From Quercus robur (lineage: Eukaryota; Streptophyta; Magnoliopsida; Fagales; Fagaceae): a DNA stretch of 64,000 nucleotides. The notes beneath the pieces are model-generated. The model saw only the letters and a list, made by a program, of their open reading frames with translations, made no database searches and was not told the origin of the DNA. Position 1 is the stretch's first letter. The number at the start of each line of letters is the position of its first letter. Location: assembly GCF_932294415.1 (NCBI RefSeq), contig NC_065544.1, positions 23,411,351 to 23,475,350 on the forward strand, written 5' to 3'. Below are positions 34,903 to 47,895 of this stretch, one piece after another. The position numbers and the translations under genes were made by a program.

Positions 34903-36560
34903 TTTTTTTTTTGGTAGAAATGGGGAAGTCTTATTTAAATATAATACAAACATAAACAGTTCCATTTGCCCTGATGGGACATACCCTATTAATCCCTAGG
35001 CCTGCCTTATTCCTTATAAAACAGTAGTATACAAAATTGGGACAAATATCATAGATAGTCAAAAGTTGCTACTGGTGGTTTCCCCGTTGCGCTAATGCAT
35101 CTATGCATGTATTGGCCTCATGGTAGACGTGGGGCACCTGAACCACCAAGGCTCGTGCCATAAGGCTCTTGCAATCATAGATTAAGGGAAGTACATCAGG
35201 AGGGAAATTGTTAGTTAAAGTAGTTAACCAGGATAATGCTATCACAGAATCAATCTCTAGTTGGATAAATATGAAACCTAAATTCCACGCCAGCGTGAGA
35301 CCCTGACGCACCGCTCCCAATTCTGCCATATTATTTGTAGCAATACCCATACTTAGAGAAAATCCAAAAACCCATGAACTTGAATTATCTCGTAGAAGCC
35401 CTCCTACCCCAACCTTCCCCGAGTTGTCTACAGCACTTCCATCCGTGTTTAGTTTAGTAAATGGGTCAGTGGGGGCAAGCCACTTGATAAGTTGAGGAAT
35501 ACCATGCCGAATAGGTTTGACAGGGCTAGCCAAGTAAAAGAATTAGATGGCAGCTTGAATTGTTTTGTGGACTACTCTATGCTGGGAAGGAGAGTGGTTT
35601 TTAAAGATACACTCGTTTCTAGCTAACCATAAATGCCAACATAGGAATGAAAAATATATATTCCAAGGCAACTGTTGGTACAAAATATTGGTTCGAACCA
35701 AGGCTTGAAGGAGTAGTTGAAAAAAGGATAGTGGCAGGATGCCCAGGGAATTACCCCATAGTTCCTTAGCCCAAGGGCAATCTCGTAAGAGATGTATTGT
35801 GGTTTCCGGAGAGTTGCATCGTGGACAAATGATATTCACATGTAGGCGAGAGAAGGCTAAATACTGCCTTGTGGGAACTCGATTGCACATAGCTTTCCAA
35901 ATGAAAATTTGGATTTTAGTGGGACATTGGTGCTGCCAAATCCACTTCCACAATTGCTTATTCGTATTGACTTAAGCTTGTTGGTATAAATATTTCAAGG
36001 CGGACTTAACCAAGCAAATACCGTTATTGTGGGGCCACACAAAGGAATCTGGTAGTCTAGTAATTTGCGCCACAGGGATACCTTTAATAAGTTGCTCGAG
36101 ATGCACATGGAGGGGGACCTGAAGGACATCTAAGGCCCAATCATGATTGTTATGCAACGAGCACACAACTCCTTGCTCCTCATGTGGCATTAGTGGTCCT
36201 GCAATACGACTCCTTAGTGTGCCCCCTGGAATCCAATGGTCCACCCAAACCCGAATAGTTTGACCATCCCCTAAGATCCATCTCATTCCTTACTGTAACC
36301 ATTGTATGCTGTCCTGGAAGGCTTTCCAAATGTGGGTTCCGCTTGGAGTCCTAAGACTGTCAAAAAGGTTCGTGTTGGGAAAATATCTAGCTTTCAAAAC
36401 TTGCACCCACAACATATTTGGCTATTGGCTAAGTCTCCAAACCTAGTTCATAAGCATGGCAAGATTCATGTGGCAACTCATTTTTAATCCTAGCCCTATT
36501 GCCTCTTTCGAGGATGTAATAATATCCCAGCTAACAGTATGAGCTGTGGTGTATCTCCTT
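34903..36560 (-). mobile_element. 5'-truncated L1-type LINE fragment
   Basis: Minus-strand 3' end of a LINE ORF2, with the poly-A tail seen as T-run 34902-34912. A 10-bp target duplication AATACTAGGT flanks it (34893-34902, 36561-36570). Reading down from 36530: remains of the post-RT region (VSWD..., then MNLAML), then KARYFPNTNLF and MRWILGDGQTIRVWVDHW. A zf-RVT segment follows (frame 35953-35543; CPRCNSPETTIHLLRDCPWA). Last is an RNase H domain (frame 35533-35069; LNTDGSAV, NNMAELGAV, LEIDSVIAL, EANTCIDALA). Stops separate the frames, so it is dead. It belongs to a different subfamily from the 5.5-kb LINE. Confidence 0.9.
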
Positions 36561-36570
36561 AATACTAGGT

Positions 36571-39225
36571 ATTGATAATTTAAATGAGAACCAATAAGTT
36601 TGAGGACAATTTATGTAGATTAAGGTGGAAGTGGTTGTGAACAGAGTATTAAAAATTGTAATTAAATTGGAATTTTGATGCTCTTAATGCTTTCAAACCT
36701 TTTTTTTTTTGGGGGTGGGGGGGATAAGTTGCTTTCATGCCAAACTGAAGGTGAAATATTATATTAGGATACCTAAGTGTAAATTTTAGCATATAACAAG
36801 TTAGGTATAGAATTATTTACGTATTCTTTAGAAGCTAGGGGAAATTACATTTTATCCCATTAAAATATACCTCTTTTACACTTATTCTCCTAAACTATGA
36901 GAATGCACACTTATCCCCCTAAACTATTACCTGTGTAATACTTGGCCGCCTAAACTTTGAGAGTACATACTTACCCCCTAAACACTTGTGACAAGTTTAT
37001 GTGATATTTAACAGAAAATATAGATAGAGGGGCTACTAATGCAAACAGAATAGTACTTTAGGGGGTAAAATTTAAATTCTGAAACTTCAAGGTATAAAAT
37101 CCAAACATCCCTAAACTTTAGGGGTGTAGTTTGCAATTTATCCTTTCATTTACTTTTTGGCTTCTTGCTTCATATGAACTTATTACCTTTTCTTCCTTCA
37201 TGTGAACTTATTACCTTTTGTTCCTTGATAGTAGTATGTGAACTACCATTTACTAAGCTTTTAGCTTATCCATGACATTCCCGCTTTTTTTGTTTTGTTT
37301 TGATTTTTTTTTTTTCCAGATTAGCTGTTGAGATTTGCAAAGGTAAGAGGTTGCTAGAATGTGATTGCTGCAAGTGAACTATTACTGATATTTCACTTAG
37401 TGTTTCATGAAGAAATATCACTAAATTTGAAAAGATTGCCGTCTAATTTATCATAAACCGGTAAATTAGATTGGATCATGTCAATTAGGTTGGTTGGTTG
37501 AATGTACAACTATACTTTTCAACATTCTCTTTGGTTGTCTTGTAGGAAAGGTTATCACCTAAAGGTGGTATCTATACTCTATATAAAAAAATGACAATTG
37601 AGCTACTTGTGTTTGGCGAAACAACAATAAAAAACTTAAAATAGTAGAGGCTCAATAGATTGGTAAAATTACGTTGTTGCTCCTAAAGATATATGTGAGC
37701 TAAAAAAATGTTGGATCTTGGAGTCCTTTTTGGTTTTTCCTCTATAATTTTCTGTTGACACATTTGGTTGAAATTACTTTGTTGCTCCTAACTTCATTTG
37801 TTAGCTAAAGAAAAAGAGGGGGCTTTTTTGTCTTTTTTTGGTCAACTTTATCGTGCTACCAGACGTTCAACTTTATAGTGCTACCACACATGTGTTGCTT
37901 TTTTTTTTTTTTTTTTAATGAAATTACAATCTTGACTCCTAAGTACATGGGTAGGCTAAAAGTGTATGAGGGCCTTTTTGTCTTTTTGTCTATTAACTCT
38001 AGAATGTAGATGCTTCTTGAATATTGTCGTTTGTGTCTTCCTTGTCATTTTGTTCAGCAACTTAAGGATTCACTTGAGTGTGGTTGATCTTGCAATGCAA
38101 AGGCAACTGTTGTTGTTGGAGAGGTGTTGGCTATGCGACTCAACGTGGAGGGTCTTGAACAGGGGCAGGGCAAAGGGATTCATGTTAATTTAAACAAGGA
38201 AGTAGAGAAGAAAGGTTTTAAGAACCGCACTAAGATCTGGGTCATTGTCAATTCTCTTAGAAACAATGGTGTCAAACTTATTCTGGATGATAATGATGAT
38301 AGTACTTCCCGACCAAGTTAATAAAAAAAAAAGTTCCTGCATTTTTGGTATTATATATAGAAGATAGCTTTACAAATGTTTTGTGATAAAAACTTTTGTT
38401 TTCTTGCAAAGAAGAAAATGGATATAGGAGCTTGTCTTTAGAATTTTAAATTTGATATGCAGCAAAAATGTTAATAGAGGTGGCTGGCTAATCTAGCTGA
38501 TAATTATAATTCTCACTTTTGCTTTACACCTACATCTTCTATTTTGAAACCATAATTCTATTTCGCCTATCTTGAAATAGGAGAAAATGGGCCGTGGCTT
38601 TGCCTGTGTTTACAGGGATGTTAATGAAGGAATGGGTCTGGGCTCTGCCTGTGTTTCTTTTGGGCAAGTAACATAATTCTATTTCTCCTATCTTGAAAAA
38701 ACATAAAATATTGCTAGAATGTGGTGGTCTATCCGTAGGTGATTTTCAAATTTGAGACATTAAGGATAGCATGGGGTTATTGCATATGGGAATTCACAAC
38801 AACATACTTGAGCTGTCATGGACATTTCATCTCATCTCATGAAGAATCTAATTTGACATTACTTTCTAGCTAAATCAACTAAAATTCTTCTAAGTGAAAG
38901 TGGGATTTGATTGCAATGCGTCTCGATTTTTTAATCTGACTTTGTTTCAATAAGGCCAGAGGTCAGTTTAGCTATGAAGGATGAGTTATTGTGGGGCTCA
39001 GACATTCAGCTAATAAAAAAGAATAAAAAATTGGCATGAATTGATGAATGCTATCTTGCATTCTCTATTAGCAAATGAGGTAGAGTTGTTTATGCTACCT
39101 AATATAATTTCTAACCTGGTTTTTGTTTTTGTGGGCATCATTTATTCTTTCAAAATATAGTAGTTTAAGCCAATGAACACTATAGCTCAAGGGTTACTTC
39201 TCCCTTTAAGAAAGGGCACCTCTAA

Positions 39226-39272
<47 letters not shown>

Positions 39273-39506
39273 TAATTACTATTCCAATAATGACTTAGTT
39301 TTAACTGTTCTAATCATATCATAAAATATTAATTTGAAGTTTTTCAGTGCCTTGCACGTGCAACAAAACTAGTCATATAAAACAATTATGAAACGATGCT
39401 ATCATATAGAGTTAAGTGATGTTACATATTATCAACACATAGATAGTAAATAATCTGATGAGAGGTTTTATGAAAATGAAACCACTTGTGATATCCGCAT
39501 ATGTAG
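36571..39506. other. Intergenic DNA with one MITE-like tract
   Basis: About 36840-37145 is a MITE-like tract: the start 'ggggaaattacattttatcc' is inverse to the end 'gtagtttgcaatttatcc'. Its right part matches, in opposite orientation, the foldback at 43016. From 37200 to 39230 I see no supported gene; a 62-codon ATG frame at 38133-38321 is too short to call. A poly-A run of about 40 lies at 39230-39270. Confidence 0.5.
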
Positions 39507-40165
39507 TAGATATGGCAAAACGGGCTGAAATTTGTTAGCCCGACCCGAACCCGCCCATTTTGTTTCGAATTAAATATGGGCCAACCTGCAGCCCACCCCT
39601 TTTTTTTGAGCCAACCTGACCCAAAACGCTGTGCACCTGCTTTCTTAACTTTTTTTCCCCCTATAAAATATTTAAAAACTAAATGGCATTATGGCAAGGT
39701 GTGCTAGACTACTCATAGGTACATTACATTATTATAAAATGCACAATGAACTTGTGTTTTGACAGTTCTTCCCCCTATTTACTAAAAAAAAATAATAAAG
39801 AGTTAAATGAAAAGAAAAAAAACTATATACAAAAGGAATAGTAATATACTAATATCTATCAAAGTATCTAACAACATATCTGAATTTTTTTTTATCCAAA
39901 TTTATCTATTTAATATAGTATTAATAGTAATAATGTAATATACTAATATCTATCCAATCTAAGTATCTAACTAGCACAAAGCCACAAACCCAGCCACACT
40001 GAGTTAGTGACAAAGTGACAAACAATAAACAAAACAAAATAATTCAATATTGACTCAAATCAAAAGGCCAAAAAGCAAAACTAAAAAAAAACCTAACTCA
40101 GTAACTCTATTGTCTTTGTGACTCTCTCTCTCACTTTCAGCTCAATAGCTTCTGTTCTTCGCCTC

Positions 40166-40203
<38 letters not shown>

Positions 40204-40643
40204 AGTCCTTCTACCATGGTCCATAACATTTAGTTTTGTAATTTTTTTTTTCTTTTGGTTCTTTTGTGGGAATGATATCATTAGTGAACTTTGAATTTGA
40301 AGTATGTAAAGAATTTTAGTCATGCTCAAAAGTTAAAATTGTTTTAATTGCAAGGATAAAGAAACCTTTATGTTTTTTGGTTTGTTTGTTTTTTTCCCTT
40401 CACATCACATGTATAATAATAAATTAGTAACAAATAGTCTAACTATTTGATTTGATTCTTTCTCTCTAAAAAGTTAGCATTTATTTGTTTTTATTTTTTA
40501 TTTTTTTTATGTGAAAAATATGGGCCAACTCGACCTGCAACCCGCTTGACCCAACCCATTTTCAACTTATTTAAAATGGCTTGTTTTTGGCCCGTTACCC
40601 GAATGACCCGATCCGAACTCGACCCGACCGTTTGCCATGTCTA
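39507..40643. mobile_element. Non-autonomous hAT-like element (TAGAYATGGCAAA termini)
   Basis: The left terminus TAGATATGGCAAAACGGG and the inverse right terminus TAGACATGGCAAACGGTC match the hAT consensus start. Subterminal 'gacccgacccgaac'-type GC-rich repeats are inverted at the two ends. Imperfect flanking repeats (GCATATG left, ACATATG right) are compatible with an 8-bp duplication. The interior is AT-rich with a (TC)n microsatellite at 40169-40197 and no transposase. Confidence 0.7.
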
Positions 40644-40709
40644 CACATATGCAGAACCCATCATATAAAATCTTAATACGAGGTTATGAGAAGACAAAAC
40701 TCATAATAA

Positions 40710-41049
40710 GGGTCCGTTTGGATACCGCTTATTTTGCTGAAAACTGAAAATACTGTAGTAAAATAATTTTTAAATGTATGAATAGTGCCGCAGGATCCAT
40801 TTTTAATGAAAGTTTTGTTAAAAAATAGATTTGTGGGTCCCGTGAACTGTGCACGAGACCCACTAAATGGTCACATTCTAGTGAAAAATTTGGACGTTCA
40901 AAGAGGTAGTGGGTCCCATGCACAGTGTACGGAACCCACTGACAGACACATTCCCACGTGAAAGTCAGCTTCTCAATAAATAAATAAATTAAAAAAAAAA
41001 AAGGAAAACAAAAACTCAGCAAGGCCAGAAACGCAATCCAAACGCATAC
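40710..41049. mobile_element. Tourist-like (PIF/Harbinger) MITE
   Basis: The left terminus GGGTCCGTTTGGATACC and the inverse of the right end ATCCAAACGCATAC are flanked by TAA on both sides (40707-40709, 41050-41052). It is 340 bp and non-coding. It shares termini and internal phrases ('gtgggtcccgtgaactgt' type) with the element at 59293, in the opposite orientation. Confidence 0.8.
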
Positions 41050-41052
41050 TAA

Positions 41053-42322
41053 GTGTCATCAAATTGCCCTCTTGTGAGCTCATATATTTTTATATATATT
41101 TTGAAATGATTACAGATAGGTATATATTTTATTTTTGAAATTATTAAAAATAGCAATATAAAAAATTCTATGACCAAATAAAAAATCACAATTTTTGCTA
41201 GAACTCTATGTGCGATAGACTACGAATGATAGAGATTCAATCGGTCACATATAATAATTGTGACAAAAATTATGGCCGTTTAGGTGGCAATATAATAGTA
41301 TAATTTCTCTAGATGTATATGCCGCCCATAAAGTAAATGCCATCTCGTGCGCTCATCTCGGGCATGATGATAACTTTTTCAATTTTGGTATATTTTGCAT
41401 TGGTCAAGGTTTTTTGGTTTTTGGTTTTTTTTTTTTTAAAGTCTGGTCAAAGTCAATGATGTGGTGCGAGGCTGCACGCGGGGAAAATCAATTTCGTAAC
41501 TTCGGAGGAAGTTGCATATATTGTATCTTTGATCATTTCAGCATTGTTTTTGTCCTTTTCTGGTTGAATGCCCATTTCAATTTTCAGCCTTTTGACTAAT
41601 GAATACACAAACACAGTCCTAAATCTAATCTTTTCAGTGGCCCATCCTCTTTCACTCTTCCTCGTTTTTGTCATGCAAGATTGGAACATTACCTACTTTA
41701 GTAGCAGGAACGAGTAATTTTAGTATTACAATTTTTTTTTTTTGCATTTATTTTGTGTTACATATTGTGAATAGTTTTTGTCATTTTTAAGATTTTTATT
41801 TTTTGCAACTATCTATTATAGCATTTTAATATTAAATAGTTAAAATGAATAAAATTAGAAAACTAAATGTAAAGATTTGGAGGTTAATATAAAATATAAT
41901 GAACTACTCAAAATGTTTAATCTCACATTAAAAAAGAGACCATGTTATTGTTTTTAAGTGTGGAGATTAGTAGGTAGAAATGTATTGGAGCACATATTGG
42001 ACTAGATACAAGCACATGGGAAAAGTGAAAGGAGGAGGAGCCGTTTAGGCCTACTTATTCTTCTTAAACTCTTTATCTGATCCATTAAAACGTGTACTTC
42101 TAATTTATTAGATTCATGTCTAGTCTGTCACTTTTACATGAGCTCATTATTTTTCATTTCACCGCTCAAAGTTTTCCACATCAAAATTGTTGCAAAGAAA
42201 GTTGCGGTATTAGATTTTTTTTATTAGGAATTTTAGGACCACACCTTTTATCACTTTTTTTTTTGTTTTTTTTTGTTTTTTTTTTTTTACAGTTATGTGA
42301 TAAACTGTAATTGGTTACCTAT
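41053..42322. other. Intergenic DNA, nothing recognised
   Basis: AT-rich, without a frame of coding character on either strand; several poly-T runs. Confidence 0.5.
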
Positions 42323-42640
42323 TACTTTGACCCACTACTTTTTCTCTGCCAGTCATAATCTACCATGTTAGAGTTGTAGCACAAAAAAGTGTGATCCTAG
42401 ATTTTTTTTCTTAGTATTATTGGGTTAACAATTTTAGGGTAAGACCCCAATTTAAGGAGAAAAGTCCATAATACTTTTACATCACACTCATTGCTGGTTT
42501 TCTTCTTTTTAAAAAAAAAAAAAGAAAAAAAGAAAAAAAGAAATTCTAAGCATGGTTGATTTTCCAAATCTGATTTTTGTTTTGAATCTTGTTTATTATT
42601 AATTGAAATAAAGAAAAATCAGTATTTTGAAAAATGAAAG

Positions 42641-42681
<41 letters not shown>

Positions 42682-42990
42682 TACTTTGACCCACTACTTT
42701 TTCTCCTCTAGTCATAGTCTACCATGCAGAGTTGTGGCTTAAAAGAGTGTGATCCTAGATTTTTTCTTAGTATTATTGACTTATCTATTTTAGGGTAAGA
42801 CCCCAATTTAAGGAGAAAAGTCCATAATACTTTTACATCACACTCATTGCTGTTTTTCTGTTTTTACAACCAAAAAAAAAAAAATTCTAAGCATGGTTGT
42901 TTTTCCAAATCTTATTTATTTATTTTTTAATCTTGTTTCTTATTAATTAAAATAAAGAAAATTTAGTATTTTGAAAAGTGAAAGCAATAA
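42323..42990. repeat. Tandem duplication, ~359-bp period
   Basis: 'tactttgacccactactttt' occurs at 42323 and 42682. Both units share 'gtgtgatcctagatttttt', 'agggtaagaccccaatttaa' and 'ctaagcatggttg'. An (AT)n tract (42646-42675) lies between the units. Confidence 0.85.
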
Positions 42991-43015
42991 TAATAATAAA
43001 AATAATATTTAAATA

Positions 43016-43405
43016 AAAGGCTAAATTACAAACTATACTCCTAAAGTTTGGGGATGTTTGAATTTGACTTCTTGAAGTTTCAGAATTTAGATTTTACCTC
43101 CTGAAGTTTTATTCTGTTTGCATTAGCAATCCCTCCATCCATAGTTTCCTTTAAATGCCACATAAACTTGCTACACATGTTTAATTTATCCAATAAAATG
43201 ATGCCACATTATTTTTGCAGCCTAAAAAAATTAAATAATTAAAAATAGCATGACATCATTTTATTGGATGAATTAAATACGTGTGACAAGTTTATGTTGC
43301 ACTTAACGAAAAATATGAACAAAAAGTTGCTGATGTAAATGGAATAGAACTTCAAAGAGTAAAATCTAAATTCTAAAACTTTAAGGTGTAAAATTTAAAC
43401 ATAAA
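43016..43405. mobile_element. Foldback element, long inverted repeats
   Basis: The left arm ('gaagtttcagaatttagatt', 'tctgtttgcattagcaa', 'cataaacttg') is inverted in the right arm ('caagtttatg', 'gatgtaaatggaatagaa', 'aaatctaaattctaaaac'). The left arm is homologous to the inverse of about 36975-37140. No coding capacity. Confidence 0.65.
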
Positions 43406-43609
43406 ATAAATTAAACTTTAGAAATATTACTATATCTTTATCATTTTATTAATAAATTGTACCATTTGGATTCCCCTAATCTTGGAAGATATGGAGTATA
43501 TAAATGGCATTTAATTTTTTTCCCCTATAAATGGCATTTACTTTATACTAGAGGTGGCACTACTTTTTTTAATAATTTTTTAAGGTAAGTGTAATATAAG
43601 AAAAAGAAA

Positions 43610-43918
43610 GGGTAAACTACATATTTGGTTCTTATACCATATTTCAATTTAGTCCCTAAATTTTTAATTGTATTAATTTGTTCCCTAACATTTTGGTGTC
43701 GTGTCAACTTAGTCCATGTTGTTATTTTTTGGATGGAAATTGTTGACATGACTAAATTGACACGATAGAGACTAAATTAACACGACACCAAAGAGATAAC
43801 TGGAGAGATTAAATTGACATGACACCAAAATGTTAGGAACCAAATTAATACAATTAAATATTTTGGGACCAAATCAAAATATGGTGTAAAAAATAGAGAC
43901 CAAATACGTAGTTTACCC
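43610..43918. mobile_element. Foldback MITE-like element, GGGTAAACTAC termini
   Basis: The left arm GGGTAAACTACATATTTGGT is inverted at the right end (…ACCAAATACGTAGTTTACCC). The arms extend through most of the 309 bp, including 'gtgtcgtgtcaacttagtcc' against 'gactaaattaacacgacacc'. No clear target duplication. Confidence 0.75.
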
Positions 43919-45486
43919 ATTTTTGTTTAAGCTTAAAATTAATTTATTTTGATTTATTAGAGCATTCTTATTCAAAGAGCAAAAAATCATTTTTATATAT
44001 TGTAAAAAAAATTAATTTGAAAATTTTGGTAAATTTCTTATTTGTGAGTTCTAACTTGCCTTACTTGTATTATAATTTTTTTTACGCTTAAAAGCCCTTT
44101 ATTTATTTAATGGAGTAACCCCTCTAACCCACACAAGAAGAAGTTATATATATTTTTTATTTGACAAAATACTTTTAGCTATTCTAAAATAAATGAAATT
44201 TTACAAAACTATAAACATTCAATTTCTTGTATTACACTTACCTTAAAAAAAAACAAATAAAATTATTTAAAAAGTAGTATCACCTCTCGTTTAAAGTAAA
44301 TGACATTTTCGGAACATTACTATATCTTTATCTTTTTATTAATAAATTGTTCCATTTGAATTTCAGGAGCTATAGAGTGCATAACTCTTTCTCTCTCTCT
44401 CTTCAATTTCTTATATTACACTTACCTAAAAACAATTATTAAAAAAGTAGTGCCACCTCTAGTATTGTTTGTTTCTCAAAAAAAAAAAAAAAAAAAGGTA
44501 ATTGTCCCACATTACTTAAGAGAGTGTGTTGTGTGTAGTATAACCTGTCTCACCCTCCTTTAAAAGTTACCATAGCTTTTAAGTGGAGTTGTGGTGTGCC
44601 TTTGTGTTAGAACTTCTTTCCCTCTCCCTTGTGTGTGTGCGCGTTTGTTTCTCAAAAAAAAAAGAAAAAAAAAGAATGGGTAATTGTCTCACATTACTTA
44701 AAAGAGTGTGTTGTGTGTAGTATAATTTGCCCCACTCTCCCTTAAAAGTTATCATGGCTTTTGAGTGGAGTTGTAGTGTGCCTTTGTGTTAGAACCCCTT
44801 TCTCTCTCCCTTGTGTGTGTGTGTGTTTGTTTCTCAAAAAAAGAAAAAAAAAAGGTAAATGTTAATTTAGGAAAACTTCTATATTTTTATCTTTTCATTA
44901 ATAAATTGTGCCATTTGAATATCACCTACCTTGGGAGATAAGGAGTAAAAGAGGATTTTTTTATTTGAACTAGACTTTTATATAGATAAAAAATATCCTC
45001 ATTAATGAAGGGTAACTTCTTTTAAAAATATGATCATAAATATCAAATAACAAATTTAATTTTGAATTAAAAAAGAAAGCTCTTAAAATTCAGGATTTTT
45101 TTTCCCTTCAAGTTCATCTTTTTATTCTCTAAAATTCAGTTTTATTTATTTATTTATAATAAATACAAATTATTAATCTTTACCAGAAAAATAATAGAAG
45201 AGTTTTTGAACACGTGCAACGCATGTGCTTCGAGGCTACTGTGTGTATATATATAAAAACAAATAAACTAAACTAAAAATCCAATTTCTTATATTACAAT
45301 TACCTAACACAAAGTTATTGAAAAATTAGTCACCTCCAGCATAAAGTAAATGCCATCTTAGGAACAATACTATATCTTTATATTTTCATTAATAAATTGT
45401 ACCATTTGAATTTCACCTCACTTGGTTGGTAGGGGGAATATATATATATATATATATATAAATAAAACTAAAAAATCAATTTCTTA
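43919..45486. repeat. Mosaic of interspersed direct repeats
   Basis: Two units of 176-182 bp starting 'gtttgtttctcaaaaa' (44467, 44643), plus a partial third (44825), share 'agagtgtgttgtgtgtagta' and 'gtgtgcctttgtgttagaac'. A second module, 'attaataaattgtaccattt', occurs near 43448, 44337, 44898 and 45389. An (AT)n tract lies at about 45437-45461. No gene is seen. Confidence 0.7.
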
Positions 45487-45488
45487 TA

Positions 45489-45850
45489 TGACAAACTATA
45501 TATTTAGTCTCTATTTTTTACACCATAATTCAATTTGATCTCTAACATTTTAATTGTGTTAACTTGGTCTATAACCTTTTAATGTTGTGTCAATTTAATC
45601 CTTATTGTTATCTCTTGGATGTAAATTACTGACATGACTAATAGTCAAAATAAATATTTAGTTGATTGAAACTTTAAAAAAAATATATATATATTTTTGG
45701 TTGTTAGCCACGTCAATCGTTCAAAAGGTTAACATTATCAATTTTCATCCAAATAACGGTGGAGGCTAAATTGACATGACACCAAAAAGTTAGAGACTAA
45801 ATTAAAATATGATGTAAATAATAGGGTCAAATATGTAGTTTATCTAACAA
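45489..45850. mobile_element. Second GGGTAAACTAC-type foldback, diverged
   Basis: The left arm 'aactatatatttagtctct' is inverted at the right end ('gtcaaatatgtagttt'), and internal phrases match the element at 43610 (gtgtcaattta, ccaaaaagttag). It ends about 230 bp upstream of the RIBA TATA box. Confidence 0.6.
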
Positions 45851-45964
45851 AAATTATAAAACAATTTAAGGCAGCTCACAATTGGGAAATTTACCAAAAT
45901 TTTCCTTAAAAAAGAAAAAGAAAAAAACAGTTAAGTGATTTATTGGTTGGGGACAGAACAATGT

Positions 45965-45970
45965 CACGTG
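45965..45970 (+). promoter_or_regulatory. G-box CACGTG upstream of RIBA
   Basis: A palindromic CACGTG about 115 bp upstream of the likely TATA box and 200 bp upstream of the ATG. G-boxes bind bZIP/bHLH factors such as HY5 and PIFs; light regulation is an inference only. Confidence 0.45.
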
Positions 45971-46079
45971 CGTATGACTGAAATTTCTCTCTTCCATCTC
46001 CCTTTGACAATTCGCCGTTGGCTCGTCATCTCTTTCGTACTCCTCCCTTTTCCAATTTGCTTTCTTTTCCCCCACTACA

Positions 46080-46087
46080 TATATAAA
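46080..46087 (+). promoter_or_regulatory. RIBA TATA box
   Basis: TATATAAA 79-86 bp upstream of the ATG at 46166. This would place transcription start near 46112 and give a leader of about 50 nt. Confidence 0.6.
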
Positions 46088-46165
46088 GAGACCCCATTTT
46101 GGTTTTTGAGGAATCAAAAAGCTATTTTAATTTTTGAGCTGTTGGTGGGCTTCAAGCAACAAACA

Positions 46166-47861
46166 ATGGCTTCCATCAACATCTCATGTCCTTCAAATAC
46201 ATCTCTCTCTCACCTGCAGTAAGCTTCTTCTTTTCTCTTCATTTTCCTTTCTAATGCTTATATATTTGAAATTTCTATCACCTTTACAATTCACTTATTG
46301 ATTGTTTGAGCTAAAACTCCATCTGGGTGTTGTTGGTTTTTTTCTTAAATCTTCTAAAACTTTATAGTTGAATGTGATTTGTTGACCCGCTTGGGTTTTT
46401 TTAATGGTCAATTGTGTCATATCATATATTCAAATTCATCATCTTTGTGATGGGAAATACCATTATGTTAACTATTTTTGATGTTGTTTGCTTATTGTGG
46501 CACTTGTTTATTATTGGTATTGTATATGGGGATGTGGGTTTTCTCCCTTATACTGATCTGATCTGATCCAACTTTTTTTAAGGATGTGCAATTTTTAGTA
46601 TTAAAGATAGGGTGTAAGATTGACATGATGCTATTATGTTAAGTAGAAAGCTACTTTTCTGTTTAATTGCTGAGTAACATGGTGGTTGATAAAAACCAAC
46701 GAGCTCTAGCTCAGTTGGTGCCTCCTCCCCTTATAAGTTCTAGGTGGAGGGTGAGGTTGTGGGTTCAAGACTCATTGGGTGCGTGTCTAACTTACCAATA
46801 ACAAAAAATGAGGTTGAAAAAAAGTAAATTTCTGTTTTCACTTGTTTCTATAATTTGGTTTAGTCGAAACACATCTCTACCAAGCCACTAAATTCCACAG
46901 GGCAAAGTCGAGTGTCGGCTTTTTTTTTAGCTAGTCTTAAATAATATATATATCAGTGATTTGAATTCTTGCATCTGTTTGGTTCTGTAATTGTGTTTCA
47001 GAAACCTTTTTAAAAAAAAGAGTTTTTAAAGGATGATAATGAAGTTTTCAAACATGCTGATTTAAGTGTTTTCTTTTTTGATAGCATAGAGCATAAAGTG
47101 ATGAATATCAAATAATGTTCTCTCCATAGACTGCATTGAAAATAAAAAGATCTTGAAAAGTAGGTTACTGAATGCACCTTGGTTCTGTTTTTGTTCTTTT
47201 GTGTCTTTAGAAACTGATAAGTTTCAGTGGAGGCCAGAACCAAACAGATCCTTGATTTGCCGTTATATTTCTACATTTGCTTGATAGCCAAATGAAGCGG
47301 ATATTTTTATGCCATGTAATTGGCTGGTCCTTATAAAATTGTGATTAGTTTAAACTCCTTGCATTAAGTGCTTTGCATTGACATGGCTGTTGCACATCTA
47401 TTTTTTTTTACCCCTTTCTAGCAGATATTATTAATTCTCTACTCTTATGAACACTAAAAGCATCTCTTGCATAACAAGCTGGCAAAGCTCATGGAGCCTC
47501 ATCTTGTAATTCACTTTGTTTACATTTTTTAGATTGAGAGATCCCCAAGTCAACTAAAATCTACTGCAAATTACCCAGCTAGACTACCATTGGCCCAAAC
47601 AATACCATAAAGCCCTATATGTCTTGATCCAACTTGGAGTTGGTCATGCATTTTTGTCCACTACTTTGCAATGTTTTATTTAATCATGGGCATGGATTTC
47701 CATTTCCATAACCTTTCCTCTCCAAAATAATGAATTTTTTTTAGCTTCACGTTGGTAAAAAGTATGTATAATGGTTCCTATGCTATATCAACTTTTCAAA
47801 AACGTGATCTCTTCTTCTGGGCCTTGAGGGGTACTTAAACTGGATAGTTTCCACATTCTGG

Positions 47862-47895
<34 letters not shown>

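Noticed and set aside
38133..38321. 62-codon ATG frame (MRLNVEGLEQGQGKG...)
   Set aside because: No recognised family, no clear splice or promoter context, short; could be chance or an old fragment.
43610..45850. CRISPR-like regular repeats
   Set aside because: Repeat spacing is irregular, units are long and inverted, and this is plant nuclear DNA; they are foldbacks and local duplications.
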